Under the pieces are notes generated by a model. That model saw only the letters and a list, made by a program, of their open reading frames with translations. It ran no database searches and was not told the DNA's origin. The translations under genes were made by a program, and so were the position numbers. From Acidobacteria bacterium UBA2999 (lineage in GTDB: Bacteria > Acidobacteriota > Vicinamibacteria > Vicinamibacterales > UBA2999): a DNA stretch of 60,595 nt. Each line of letters opens with the position of its first letter. Position 1 is the stretch's first letter. This document shows positions 19,178 to 29,002 of the stretch, in pieces. The stretch is taken from NCBI GenBank assembly GCA_002346475.1, contig DDZV01000040.1, forward strand, positions 1 through 60,595. The letters are read 5' to 3'.

Positions 19178-19561
19178 GTGAGGGAAGGAATTCACCCTAA
19201 ATACAAAGAGATTGAGGCCCGCTGTGCGTGCGGAAACACGTTCAAGACCCGATCAACAAAAGCCGAGCTGAGGCTTGAGATCTGCTCAGCCTGTCACCCA
19301 TTTTTTACTGGTCGGCAAAAACTTGTTGATACTGAAGGCCGAATTGAACGGTTCACCAAAAAATATGGAGCCCAAACTTCTGAACAACGTAGAAAAGCTG
19401 CTAAAGCAGCTAAAGCTAAAAAGCCCGCAACTAAGACTAAGAGAGTGAAAAGAAAAAGTATTTCGACAAAAAGTACTACTGCGAAAAAGACAACGAGTAC
19501 CGTTGCAGAAAAAACAACAAAAAGTAAAAAACCTGCCTCTGAGACTTCAAAGGCTAGTTAA
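19178..19561 (+). CDS. rpmE: Ribosomal protein bL31 with Lys-rich C-terminal tail
   Basis: Large-subunit protein bL31, zinc-binding type. The GTG start is preceded by AAGGAG (7-nt spacing) and gives the canonical REGIHPKY opening; an in-frame TTG lies five codons earlier. The core (about 1-70) has CACG and CSACHPFFTG (four Cys, C+ form) and the end motif VDTEGRIERFTKKYG. Beyond the normal ~70-residue length runs a ~57-residue tail of Lys/Ala/Thr/Ser (AAKAAKAKKPATKTKRVKR, then SISTKSTTAKK), resembling eukaryotic histone H1 tails. The role of the tail is unknown. Confidence 0.95.
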   Translation: MREGIHPKYKEIEARCACGNTFKTRSTKAELRLEICSACHPFFTGRQKLVDTEGRIERFTKKYGAQTSEQRRKAAKAAKAKKPATKTKRVKRKSISTKSTTAKKTTSTVAEKTTKSKKPASETSKAS

Positions 19562-19642
19562 GTCACCGTCAGCAACATTAAGTAATTATCAGCAACAGGC
19601 CCCGTCTCTAGTTCTGACAAAAAATCTAGAAACCCTGTAAAA

Positions 19643-20419
19643 CTAGAATGCGCGACTTTGACAACCGTCGACAACAATACTTGTCCCGCTAATCCAACTA
19701 GCACGTGGCGACGCCAAGAAAGCTACAACATCCCCTACTTGCTCAGCTGAACCAAAGCGACCAAAAGGCAACTCTTGTTTAATAAATTCAGCAATCACAT
19801 CTGGAGTCTCCTGCTGGCGTCTCCACCAGGAACCTCCAGGGAACAATATAGAGCCAGGTGATACGCTAACCACTCTTATATTCTTTTCAGCAAGTTCTCG
19901 TGCCAGTGACTTCGAGAGGCTAATCTCTGCTGCTTTAACAGCATTGTAAGTAAGTCGTCCACCAGCTTCGCGTCCAAAGATAGAGGCAATCACAATAATG
20001 ACTCCTCCTCCCCGCTGCTCCATATGAGGCACAGCAAGGCGAGAGGCTCGTACTGCTGGGAACAAAGTCTGATCGATAGCCTCTTGCCATTCAGTATCGC
20101 TTGTTTTTAAGAGTGATGAACCACCAGCACTGCCGACGTTATTGACCAACACATCAATACCACCAAATTCATCCACAGTACGGTTTACCACAGTTTGAAT
20201 ACCGTCTAGCTGGCTGACATCCGCCTGAACCGTTATCACTTTTGTACCCACAGGAGCACGTTGGCTAACCTTGCGCGCGGCCTTAACAAGTGGATCTTTC
20301 GTGCGAGCACACAAACAAACATGACAACCTTCAACAACTAAAGACTCTGCCGCGGCCAAACCTAATCCACGACTAGACCCGGTTATGATAGCTACCTTTT
20401 CTGTAAGTCCTAGATCCAT
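19643..20419 (-). CDS. Short-chain dehydrogenase/reductase (SDR)
   Basis: NAD(P)-dependent oxidoreductase of the classical SDR family, 258 residues. The Rossmann motif is ITGSSRGLGLAAAE, followed by NNVGSAGG, and the catalytic Tyr and Lys are in LTYNAVKAAE. The C-terminal SWISGTSIVVDGC is typical of FabG-like members. Substrate is not predictable. It lies downstream of the cystathionine beta-synthase gene on the same strand, with 78 bp between, but I see no functional link. Confidence 0.88.
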   Translation of the reverse strand: MDLGLTEKVAIITGSSRGLGLAAAESLVVEGCHVCLCARTKDPLVKAARKVSQRAPVGTKVITVQADVSQLDGIQTVVNRTVDEFGGIDVLVNNVGSAGGSSLLKTSDTEWQEAIDQTLFPAVRASRLAVPHMEQRGGGVIIVIASIFGREAGGRLTYNAVKAAEISLSKSLARELAEKNIRVVSVSPGSILFPGGSWWRRQQETPDVIAEFIKQELPFGRFGSAEQVGDVVAFLASPRASWISGTSIVVDGCQSRAF

Positions 20420-20497
20420 AAAGAGAAATCATCCTTGCCAAAGAAGTCTACTGAACAGTGATCTCTATTCCGCTTTCTCAACTAATCAACCGACTAT

Positions 20498-21877
20498 TCA
20501 ACAGAGCACGCCAATTACATCAGATCTGGTGATAATGAAAGTCTTCTCACTCTTGAAATCTCTAACTAAAACTGCTGGGTTATCTAGCGTAATCATCGTC
20601 GACAACAATTCAACAGGGGTTGAAATATCAACAAACGGAAAAGCTGGTTGCATAATTGTTGCAACAGACTGCTGTCTCACATCTGAATTCTTGAGCAGCT
20701 CCTGATAGAGATGTGATTCATTGAGCGACCCGACAAGTCTTTGTCCCTGCGTAATCGAAATCTGTGAGAAATCATGCTTTGCCATCAGCTGTATCGCATG
20801 CTCAACTGGTTCACTTCCCTCAATTGCCTTGAGTTCACCAGCTGTCGCAGAAACCACAAGATCCCCTGCAGTCAACCCACTTCTTTCGAGAAAACCTTTC
20901 TCACGCATCCACTCATCGCTAAACATCTTCCCAAGATACCGTGAACCATGATCATGAAAAATCACAACTACAACATCATCTTTACTTAACCGATCCTGAA
21001 GTTGCAGCACGCCAGCCATCGCAGAACCAGCTGAATTGCCAGCAAATATTCCCTCTTCTCTGGCGATCCGCCGTGTCATCAGCGCTGCATCTTTGTCAGT
21101 CACTTTTTCAAAGTGATCAATGATGTCAAAATCGACATTCTTTGGAAGAAAATCCTCACCAATACCTTCTGTGATGTAAGGGTAGATTTCATTTTTATCA
21201 AAAACTTTTGTTTCTTTATATTTCTTAAAAACTGAACCGTACGTATCAATGCCCCAGATTTTAATCTTGGGGTTTTTTTCTTTAAGATAACGTCCTGCGC
21301 CAGTCACAGTGCCGCCAGTGCCAACACCAACGACGAGGTGCGTAATAGTTCCAACGGTCTGTTCCCAGATTTCTGGACCTGTCGAGTCATAATGAGCCGC
21401 TGAGTTTGAGAGATTATCGTATTGATCAGCTTTCCAAGAGTTAGGGATTTCCTGCTTAAGTTTTGACGCTACCGAATAATAGGAACGAGGATCCTCGGGA
21501 TCGACATTTGTCGGACAGACAATGACCTCGGCACCAAATGCTTTCAGTGCATCAATCTTTTCTGGCGACTGTTTATCCGTGGTAGTAAAAATACACTTAT
21601 ACCCCTTCACAGCTGCAGCGATGGCTAGACCCATGCCGGTGTTTCCAGACGTCCCTTCAATAATCGTACCGCCTGGCTTGAGCTGGCCAGCTTGTTCGGC
21701 ATCCTCGATCATGCGTAAAGCCATGCGATCCTTAATGGAATTCCCAGGATTAAACGTCTCAACCTTTGCCATGACTTGCGCAGCAACCCCCTCTGTGATG
21801 CGATTAATACGCACCATCGGGGTTTGGCCTATAGTTTCTAGGATATTACTTAGAATTTTTTGATCTGCTGGTTTCAT
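20498..21877 (-). CDS. Cystathionine beta-synthase with C-terminal CBS domains
   Basis: PLP enzyme condensing serine (or acetylserine) with homocysteine or sulfide; 459 residues from the ATG. An in-frame GTG at 21898 is the alternative; neither has a good ribosome-binding site. The PLP lysine is K49 in NPGNSIKD, and the phosphate loop is EGTSGNTGMG. The regions TGGTVTGAGRYLKEKNP and GEDFLPKNVDFDI are typical of CBS-type rather than CysK-type enzymes. Two CBS repeats occupy about 330-459. I see no classic bacterial partner (cystathionine gamma-lyase) nearby. Confidence 0.88.
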   Translation of the reverse strand: MKPADQKILSNILETIGQTPMVRINRITEGVAAQVMAKVETFNPGNSIKDRMALRMIEDAEQAGQLKPGGTIIEGTSGNTGMGLAIAAAVKGYKCIFTTTDKQSPEKIDALKAFGAEVIVCPTNVDPEDPRSYYSVASKLKQEIPNSWKADQYDNLSNSAAHYDSTGPEIWEQTVGTITHLVVGVGTGGTVTGAGRYLKEKNPKIKIWGIDTYGSVFKKYKETKVFDKNEIYPYITEGIGEDFLPKNVDFDIIDHFEKVTDKDAALMTRRIAREEGIFAGNSAGSAMAGVLQLQDRLSKDDVVVVIFHDHGSRYLGKMFSDEWMREKGFLERSGLTAGDLVVSATAGELKAIEGSEPVEHAIQLMAKHDFSQISITQGQRLVGSLNESHLYQELLKNSDVRQQSVATIMQPAFPFVDISTPVELLSTMITLDNPAVLVRDFKSEKTFIITRSDVIGVLC

Positions 21878-21956
21878 AGCTATATTGATCTGTACCACAA
21901 ATAGGTTAATCTCAGTACTATAACCGTTGAACGCTCGTGCAGTGAAAGGTAGCGTG

Positions 21957-23990
21957 ATGGCTAGATTACTGACCGCAACTTCATGGATACTCGCGCTACT
22001 CCTGAGTAGTTGCCAACCTACGCCAACAAACTCATCTGAATCAGACCCTCAGGGTGACGTAAATACGCAAGAAAACCGTCCGTATCTGCTGGAACGTATT
22101 GGTGAGGCTGCAGTTGTACAACTGTACGCCGATGGCTTTGATGCCCTAACACTCAAGGAAAAAACCCTTATCTGGCATCTCTCACAGTCAGCACTCGCCG
22201 GGAGAGATATCTACTATAACCAGAAGCATGCCAATAGTCTCAAAATGCGAAAAGTGCTTGAAGCAATCATTACGAATGCTAATGGGATCAATGAAGAAAC
22301 CCTTGAAGAAATTGAACGTTACACGAAGCTGTTTTGGATCAATAACGGACCATACAATAACTTAACTGCTCGAAAATTTGTTCTCCAGTGCTCGCCAGCT
22401 GCCTTCGCAATGGCCGCACACAAGGCAGCCTCGTCTGGCGCTGTGTTTCCGCTCACACCAGGAGAATCTCTCGAAACCGTGCTCGAAGATCTAGGACCAA
22501 TGTTTTTTGATCCAAACATTGATCCAGTCATTACCAATAAGAACCCACCCCCTGGCAAAGACATCCTTACGGCAAGTGCAAATAATCTTTACGTCGATGT
22601 CAGCATGGAAGACCTTCAGGGCTTCAATGAACAATACGGACTAAATTCAAGACTCGTAAATCGCAATGGTCGTCTCATTGAAGAGGTCTATCGCATTAAC
22701 GGTACCTACGGGGAAGCAATTGCTGAAATTGTCAAGCATCTCGAAGCCGCTCTCCCCTACGCTCCCGAAACTATGGCTACCGCACTACGTGCACTTGTAC
22801 GTTGGTACCAGACTGGCGAGGATGCCGACCGTGTCAAGTACGATATCGCGTGGGTACAAGATACGACATCGTCAGTGGATACAATCAATGGTTTCATTGA
22901 GGTCTATCTCGACCCACGTGGGATCAAAGGTGCATGGGAAGGTCTTGTGTTCTATATGAACCCGGAAAAGACACAGCGAATCAAGACTATCGCAGAAAAC
23001 GCACAGTGGTTTGAGGATCGCATGCCCTGGAACCCAGAGTACCGAAAACCTAATGTCAAAGGTATTGTGGCGAATGCAATTGATGTAGTGATGGAAATAG
23101 GAGATGCTGGGCCTGTTACGCCTATTGGTATCAATCTTCCAAACGACCAATCCATTAGAGAGCAATACGGCAGTAAATCAGTATCCCTATCAAATGTAAC
23201 CGAGGCCTACGATAAATCCTCTCCATCTTCAATGCGTGATGAGTTTGCCTGGACCCCTGAAGAAGCAACTAGAGCTGCGAAATGGGGTACGCTCGCCAGA
23301 GAACTGCAAACAGATATGCACGAGGTCATTGGTCACGCGTCTGGCAGAGTTTCTCCACAATTACAAGGGACACCCCATCAAGCTCTCAAAGAGCATTCCT
23401 CGGCACTTGAGGAGGGGCGCGCCGATCTCGTCGCACTGTATTTTATCGCCGACAAAAAATTGGCTGAGCTTGGTGCACTCCCTGATACCGACCAAGAAAT
23501 TATTGTTCAAACTATGTACGAAGCCTATACCACCAATGCCCTGGTGCAACTACGGCGTGTGCGGAAAGGTACGCAACTGGAACAAGATCATATGCGTAAC
23601 AGACAGATGGTTGTTCATTGGTTAATGGCAAACACCACAGCTGTGGAACAGCGTCAACGTGATGGCAAAACTTACTATGTCCTAGTGAACGCAAAGGCAT
23701 TCCGTGAAGGTGTTGGTCAATTATTAAATGAAGTGCAACGAATTAAGTCTGAGGGTGACTATCCAGCAGCAAAAAATCTCTTTGAAACCTATGGAATTCA
23801 GTTTAACCAAGACCTGCGTGACGAGGTTGTTGCGAGAGTGGACGCACTCAATTTACCGTCGTATACAGGATTTGTAATGCCAAAGCTGACACCAATCATG
23901 GATACGGATGGAACGATCACTGATGTAGAAATATCGTATCCACTGGACTTAAAAACGCAAATGCTTGAGTACTCAGGCCATACTCAATAG
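21957..23990 (+). CDS. Dipeptidyl-peptidase III-like (M49) zinc metallopeptidase lipoprotein
   Basis: Family M49 exopeptidase that would remove dipeptides from peptides; 677 residues. The ATG is preceded by AAAGG. The signal peptide MARLLTATSWILALLLSSC has a lipobox (LSSC), so it should be anchored in the envelope, whereas eukaryotic DPP III is cytosolic. The zinc motifs are intact: HEVIGH at 455-460 (family HExxGH) and EEGRAD at 485-490. The gene stands alone between divergent CBS and a convergent zinc-ribbon gene. Confidence 0.9.
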   Translation: MARLLTATSWILALLLSSCQPTPTNSSESDPQGDVNTQENRPYLLERIGEAAVVQLYADGFDALTLKEKTLIWHLSQSALAGRDIYYNQKHANSLKMRKVLEAIITNANGINEETLEEIERYTKLFWINNGPYNNLTARKFVLQCSPAAFAMAAHKAASSGAVFPLTPGESLETVLEDLGPMFFDPNIDPVITNKNPPPGKDILTASANNLYVDVSMEDLQGFNEQYGLNSRLVNRNGRLIEEVYRINGTYGEAIAEIVKHLEAALPYAPETMATALRALVRWYQTGEDADRVKYDIAWVQDTTSSVDTINGFIEVYLDPRGIKGAWEGLVFYMNPEKTQRIKTIAENAQWFEDRMPWNPEYRKPNVKGIVANAIDVVMEIGDAGPVTPIGINLPNDQSIREQYGSKSVSLSNVTEAYDKSSPSSMRDEFAWTPEEATRAAKWGTLARELQTDMHEVIGHASGRVSPQLQGTPHQALKEHSSALEEGRADLVALYFIADKKLAELGALPDTDQEIIVQTMYEAYTTNALVQLRRVRKGTQLEQDHMRNRQMVVHWLMANTTAVEQRQRDGKTYYVLVNAKAFREGVGQLLNEVQRIKSEGDYPAAKNLFETYGIQFNQDLRDEVVARVDALNLPSYTGFVMPKLTPIMDTDGTITDVEISYPLDLKTQMLEYSGHTQ

Positions 23991-24020
23991 TCACCGAGTG
24001 TTTCTACCTGACAAATTGCT

Positions 24021-24218
24021 TCAAGCAGCTATAGAACAAGTCATATCCTGCCCACAGCACATCGGTGATTTAATTTTCCCATGCTCATTTGGACATTTTG
24101 ATATTTGTACTTTGTCTCCGGAATCCTTGACAAGAACATCATTCACTAATGGCGCGTCACACTTTCCGCATGTTGCATTTACAGACATTCCACATTTACT
24201 ACATTCATAAGTTGCCAC
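24021..24218 (-). CDS. Small multi-Cys zinc-ribbon protein
   Basis: A 65-residue protein with a GTG start and a near-ideal Shine-Dalgarno AGGAGGT at 6-nt spacing, so it is very probably translated well. Cysteine pairs CSKC (6-9) and CGKC (17-20), then CPNEHGKIKSPMCC and a final CSIA, suggest two metal sites, zinc or iron. The KIKSPMCCGQDM segment faintly recalls rubredoxin/desulfoferrodoxin-type metal knuckles, but I do not recognise the family with confidence. The next gene upstream, fkbM, ends 71 bp away. Function unknown. Confidence 0.85.
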   Translation of the reverse strand: MATYECSKCGMSVNATCGKCDAPLVNDVLVKDSGDKVQISKCPNEHGKIKSPMCCGQDMTCSIAA

Positions 24219-24289
24219 AATTTACCTCCTATTTTTTTCTGCCTTGATTAGAACATCGAAACACTAATTTATTCCACCGTAATTGAGCA

Positions 24290-25030
24290 CTAAGTTGGAA
24301 AAAAAACAAAATTATTAAAATAATCTGGTTTATTCCAATATCTTTCACCAACCTGACTTTGGTGAATCACAGGATCAAATTCGGATATGGGCAAAAGCTT
24401 CTTCCTGGTAATCAAAAAGCCACGATAGTGCAGCGAACTCACAAAGTTAACTATTTCAGAAACTGTCTTATCAGTCTGATGTCGTTGTTCACACTCACAG
24501 ATTATAAGCGGAGCGTATTTTTTGATGATGTTCAGTGAGCCTTGCAGGACTTTGAATTCATGTCCTTCAACATCTAATTTCATGGCCCCTATATTATGAC
24601 CCTTGTTTTCAAAATACTCATCTAACGTAATTGACTGTACTAAAACACTCGTTGTGTATTCACTTTCAGTGACAATTGATTCCAGCGAAGCTCCAGGCGA
24701 AGTTTCTTTATCTCCTGGAATATATAAAGTTCTCTTTGATGAAATATCAGAACAAGCGAATGGCTCAACTGTGACGTTAGTTAATTGAGTGATCTTACAT
24801 ATTGTTTTTAAGTATGCTGCCAACGAAGGTTGGGGTTCAAATGCATAAACCTGTCCATGAGAAACCGCCCTACTGAGCGACGGAAGATAACTACCCTTAT
24901 TCGCTCCAATATCTAAGACTGTTTGGTTATGTTTCAGATGTTTTGTCAGTAATTGGATTTCAATTTTCTGATCACGATGTTGAGCTTTAAACCCTCTATA
25001 CAAAAATCTCAAACTCTTAAAACCCATCAT
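24290..25030 (-). CDS. FkbM family SAM-dependent methyltransferase
   Basis: Probable O-methyltransferase acting on a sugar or secondary metabolite, 246 residues. The SAM-binding motif I is VLDIGANKGSYLPSL, the motif II acidic stretch is VYAFEPQPS, and GAMKLDVEGHEFKVLQG is the FkbM signature. The sequence looks more AT-rich than its neighbours (many AAA/ATT/TTT codons), which hints at acquisition by transfer; this was not computed. No other polysaccharide or secondary-metabolite genes adjoin. Confidence 0.88.
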   Translation of the reverse strand: MMGFKSLRFLYRGFKAQHRDQKIEIQLLTKHLKHNQTVLDIGANKGSYLPSLSRAVSHGQVYAFEPQPSLAAYLKTICKITQLTNVTVEPFACSDISSKRTLYIPGDKETSPGASLESIVTESEYTTSVLVQSITLDEYFENKGHNIGAMKLDVEGHEFKVLQGSLNIIKKYAPLIICECEQRHQTDKTVSEIVNFVSSLHYRGFLITRKKLLPISEFDPVIHQSQVGERYWNKPDYFNNFVFFPT

Positions 25031-25097
25031 GACAACGGTGGCTTAACCTATACCCATTGATAGTGAAAATAGAGAATCTATGCGCTATTGAAGGAAG

Positions 25098-25463
25098 CTA
25101 CTCATTATCGCGATGCACGGTCTCTGTGGAAAATGCTGGCAGGCAAATAGCTACGTATTCAGCACCGCCACTGAGCGGAGTACTATATTGAACCCACTCA
25201 CCAGGCAGAGTCACAACCGCTTGTCCACCTGTAACGTCCATTTCTCCACCTTCGTATTTCACATGGAGGGTGCCACGAAGCACTACCGTGATTTCCTCAA
25301 ACTCTGGACACTGTCCAGGTTCACTCCAGCCCTGTGGTGACAACATTTTTGCCACACTGACAGCTCCATGTCCTGAGTTAACACGTCCGATATATTCCTC
25401 AATTTTTTTTGGAACTGTCCCCACAGTTGGAATGATAGTTGGAGCTTCAATTAGTTTTGGCAA
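25098..25463 (-). CDS. Cupin-fold protein
   Basis: Small single-domain cupin, 121 residues. Motif 1 is degenerate (PGQCPEFEEITVVLRGTLHV, with one E pair and no His), and motif 2 is GGQAVVTLPGEWVQYSTP. The usual metal-binding histidines are largely missing, so it may bind a ligand without metal catalysis. It starts with TTG 22 bp after the DUF4175 gene and may be the last cistron of that operon. Substrate unknown. Confidence 0.8.
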   Translation of the reverse strand: MPKLIEAPTIIPTVGTVPKKIEEYIGRVNSGHGAVSVAKMLSPQGWSEPGQCPEFEEITVVLRGTLHVKYEGGEMDVTGGQAVVTLPGEWVQYSTPLSGGAEYVAICLPAFSTETVHRDNE

Positions 25464-25485
25464 TAGAAAGACCTGTTAGTAATTG

Positions 25486-28400
25486 TTATTGCGAGTTGCT
25501 CGATAATGACCGGTAATACTGTTCTACCATGGCCCTAAACGATTCTGGAACCTCATCAACTCCAGACAAGAGAACCTCGGTATTATTCTCATTCACTTGC
25601 CTGCGTAATAGGTACTCAAAACGTTTGATATGCTCAGTAACAAAGTTTTGAAATCGTTCAAGCTCAGCGACTGTTTTGGACACTTGTGTATCTTCGAGCT
25701 GACCAAGAACACGAAGGACCGCGTCGAGGTCCTTAAGATCGATATCGAGATTGTCATTGACTAGATCCTGTCTAAGCGCTTGGACTTCCCTGCTCCACTG
25801 ACTAATCTCTTCACGAAACTGCCTGATACCATCAGGAGTGAAAGCACTATTCAACGATTGATCAATCCAGCTACCAAGCTCGTTACGCGTGCCAACGTTT
25901 CCAGGCGAGCCGGCTACTCCACGGTTTGATGTCTGTGATCCAGCATCTGCATTCCCCTGTGATTCTTGTGCAGTGTCTTGGCCAGTGCGACGTTCCACCT
26001 GCTCCAGTGTGCGCTGTTCCAATGACTCAAGGCCACGCGCAATGCGTCTGGCACGTCTGAGTGCTTGTGATTCCGTTTCTGACGGAGCTTCCCCAAGGGC
26101 CTCAGCAGCCCTATCAACCCGTTGCAACACAACGTTGAGGCCGTTAAAAATATCCTTTTCTATCCTGTCTTGTGAATTACTCAGTGTCCGACCAAGCATC
26201 CGCTGAGAATATCTAATTTTATCTTGCAACCGATGGTCACGAATGGCACTAGCAGCCTCACTCAAGAAATGTGCAGTCTGACGATCCTCACGAGAAGCTG
26301 CAGAAGCACTTTGGTTCAGATTGTTATCTAAACTTCCAAGTTGTGAGCGAAGCTGTTGCTTTCGCTCATTTAAATCTAACACTAACTGTTGACGTGAAAG
26401 GCCCGTGTATTCGGTCACATCCTTCGCACCCTGACGAATCTGAGCCTGCTCCTCAAGCAGTGCCGTAACTTGACGTTGAGCCTCACGAACATTTTGTTCT
26501 GTGCGATTAGCACGAAATTCTCTGAGCTGGTTCTCTGCATTGCGAAGCTGCTCCACTGCCGACGACATATCGGCTTCGTCTCCCTGTGCTCCATGCGCAG
26601 CAGCCCTGCGCATCGACGCTGCAACGTTCCTGAGCTGATCTACAGACTCCATCAAATCAGGTTGCTTCTCTTCTCGAGACAAACGTTCCAAACGACGCGC
26701 AGCTTCTTGGACCTGATCCGCAAGCGCCCGCTGAGGTACCCCGCCACCCACACGGCCTTGTCCAAGTGATGACCGTCGTCGTTGGCGTTCTGCCTCTTGT
26801 TCCTGTCGACGGGCAAGATCCTTCAGTTGTTCAAGTAGCTCATCAAACCGCTGATTTGTATCTTGTTGGATCGCGCGATTAGCAACCTCGTACTGACTAG
26901 CAATTTTGTCAAATTCAAGTTCGAAGAGTTCAGCTAACTCCTCTGCCATCTGACTTCTCGTGCCTGTGCCACCATTAGCACTGTTCATCCCAATCTGCAG
27001 TTTGTACTCTTCCTCCGCTTGCTGGAGATATTGCAAGGCCCGGTGCTCTGGTGAAAGCGCGTCTCCAGGAAGCAATTTGCGAAGATTCAACTCCGCTGCC
27101 TCCATCTCAACAATTGCCTTGGGCAGTAAAGTCCCTACTTTATTGAATGCAGTGTCTCGCGCAATAAGACGACTGTTCATTCGAGCTACTAACCCTTCAA
27201 CCCTCTCGCGTAATCGAGACTGTGATAAGCCTACTAAAACAACATGCTGTCGGAGTGCCTCCTGAGTATAGGTAGCTTGATCACGTTGCACGTTAAAGGT
27301 TGCTGAAATAATCTGGCGTTGCTGTTCAGAAAGTCCGCCTACTGAGTCAGCCATGTCTCCGCTATTCATCCCGCTCCCACCCATCGACGTTGCCTTCTGA
27401 AAATCCTTGTCGAAAGGTCGAACGCGTACAAAATACAAGTCACTAGTAGCTTGACGGGAGCCATCGCTAACCGTGTTGTTGTCTAAAACGCGCGCATAGT
27501 ACGACAACGTGTCTCCAGGTTGCACATCAAGTTCTTCAAAATAGAGATTATGGCCAGCACTAATTTCATCAAGGCGCGCACGCCCCTCATACAACTGAAC
27601 TCTTTGCTCTTTACCACCATTCACTGAATACACGAGCTCAAGATTTCTAAGACCATAGTCGTCCGTCGCCGTTGCCTCTACAAATACTTCTTCTATTGGA
27701 GAAGCAATAACATCACGACCAGGCTTTGTAAGAGCTACGAGTGGAAGTCGATCAGGCAGTGCATCAACTATGTACTGTGGCGAGGCAGCAACACGTGTGC
27801 CCGTAATTGTGTCAAGCTCAATGCGGTAGAACCCATCCTCTTGAACTGTGAATTCGCTTGTTAGTGTGCCATCAAACTCTAGCGCTAGTGGAACTGATAT
27901 CTGATCATTCAGAACAATACGGCCTCCTGGGCTCTGCATCGTAGGTGTGATAGCTACGCTAACCTGAGTTCCGGTAACGACAGCGATATCTCCTCCGTAT
28001 TCAATACTCTTCGGGTCCACGCGTGTATAAGCAGGAAATCGATACTGAAGATGAAGTTGTTGTACGTAAGGTAAGTCAACTATTTCTAAATTGAACAATG
28101 ACGAGCGCACACCTTTTGCTTCAACAAAATAGTCTGTGTTGGCTTCTATCTTGAAAAGCATGCCCCTAAGTAAGCCATCTTCCCCTTTAATCAGTGGAAA
28201 CTCTTCAAAAGGTTCAGCTTCAACTCGTCGCACCATGAGCGATGCCTCAGGCACATCGAAGCCAAGCAGTTTGACACTAATCGTTTGATCAGCACCTCTA
28301 GGTAGAGTGGCATGACCAGGCGTAACCTCTATGCGATACGGCACTGCTGCTTCGACTCCCTGGGACATCAACAACATCGCAGATAATGCTTGCCGAAGAT

Positions 28401-28950
28401 AAACAGGACCAGCTACAAAGATCGCTAACCCTAAAACCCAAACGGCGACTGCAAGAATTGCATAACGGACTAAGGACTGTATCTCTACGCGTCGATCTGC
28501 ACCCGTAGCAAGACAACGCTCAATCGCTGAACTAATAAGTCGATCGACCAACACAGGTGAGCGAAACAATGGCTGTTTCTCTTTGCTTGTCCAAGTTGAC
28601 TGTGAAACTTCAACAGCACTAATAATTGCAGCTTCCAGCGCTGGCTCATGCTCCTCAAGATACAAGGCCACCTGCTCGTCGGTAACTTTGTGAATTAGCG
28701 GTCGAACTAGAAAGTAAATCAGAGTCGCAGCGAAGATAACTGCAAGGCCTATGCGAGAGGTAATGATGGAAAGAGGACTAAAACGTGCCCACTCAAGCCC
28801 GTACGCAGCAACAAGCAACATCACTGCGCCGATAGCTGTCACTATAGCGATGCCACGTAGTGCTAACTTTAGACGCCAATAACGACGAACTTTGCGCACA
28901 ATTTGCCTGAGGTCGAGCTGCTGGTTGGAACCAGGCCTGGCGTCTTCCAT
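25486..28950 (-). CDS. DUF4175-type membrane protein with long coiled-coil tail
   Basis: A 1154-residue protein. Three N-terminal membrane segments (about 36-54, 65-83, 168-188) are followed by a beta-rich Ig-like region (about 210-520) with motifs such as VEATATDDYGLRNLELVYSV. A very long helical part (about 560-1150) is rich in Q, R, E and L (for example ARRQEQEAERQRR and RRLERLSREEKQ). The layout matches DUF4175/TIGR02302-like proteins often encoded beside BatA and MoxR genes. A mechanical or scaffolding role in the envelope is an inference. It is the penultimate gene of the minus-strand cluster. Confidence 0.8.
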   Translation of the reverse strand: MEDARPGSNQQLDLRQIVRKVRRYWRLKLALRGIAIVTAIGAVMLLVAAYGLEWARFSPLSIITSRIGLAVIFAATLIYFLVRPLIHKVTDEQVALYLEEHEPALEAAIISAVEVSQSTWTSKEKQPLFRSPVLVDRLISSAIERCLATGADRRVEIQSLVRYAILAVAVWVLGLAIFVAGPVYLRQALSAMLLMSQGVEAAVPYRIEVTPGHATLPRGADQTISVKLLGFDVPEASLMVRRVEAEPFEEFPLIKGEDGLLRGMLFKIEANTDYFVEAKGVRSSLFNLEIVDLPYVQQLHLQYRFPAYTRVDPKSIEYGGDIAVVTGTQVSVAITPTMQSPGGRIVLNDQISVPLALEFDGTLTSEFTVQEDGFYRIELDTITGTRVAASPQYIVDALPDRLPLVALTKPGRDVIASPIEEVFVEATATDDYGLRNLELVYSVNGGKEQRVQLYEGRARLDEISAGHNLYFEELDVQPGDTLSYYARVLDNNTVSDGSRQATSDLYFVRVRPFDKDFQKATSMGGSGMNSGDMADSVGGLSEQQRQIISATFNVQRDQATYTQEALRQHVVLVGLSQSRLRERVEGLVARMNSRLIARDTAFNKVGTLLPKAIVEMEAAELNLRKLLPGDALSPEHRALQYLQQAEEEYKLQIGMNSANGGTGTRSQMAEELAELFELEFDKIASQYEVANRAIQQDTNQRFDELLEQLKDLARRQEQEAERQRRRSSLGQGRVGGGVPQRALADQVQEAARRLERLSREEKQPDLMESVDQLRNVAASMRRAAAHGAQGDEADMSSAVEQLRNAENQLREFRANRTEQNVREAQRQVTALLEEQAQIRQGAKDVTEYTGLSRQQLVLDLNERKQQLRSQLGSLDNNLNQSASAASREDRQTAHFLSEAASAIRDHRLQDKIRYSQRMLGRTLSNSQDRIEKDIFNGLNVVLQRVDRAAEALGEAPSETESQALRRARRIARGLESLEQRTLEQVERRTGQDTAQESQGNADAGSQTSNRGVAGSPGNVGTRNELGSWIDQSLNSAFTPDGIRQFREEISQWSREVQALRQDLVNDNLDIDLKDLDAVLRVLGQLEDTQVSKTVAELERFQNFVTEHIKRFEYLLRRQVNENNTEVLLSGVDEVPESFRAMVEQYYRSLSSNSQ

Positions 28951-29002
28951 GTGCGCTCCTTTGACTACCTATAGCTTACGCCAGTGTGCGGTGCGTTGTC
29001 CC

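Noticed and set aside
24021..25463. Zinc-ribbon/FkbM/cupin block as a mobile island
   Set aside because: FkbM looks AT-rich, but no integrase, transposase, direct repeats or tRNA junction flank the block.
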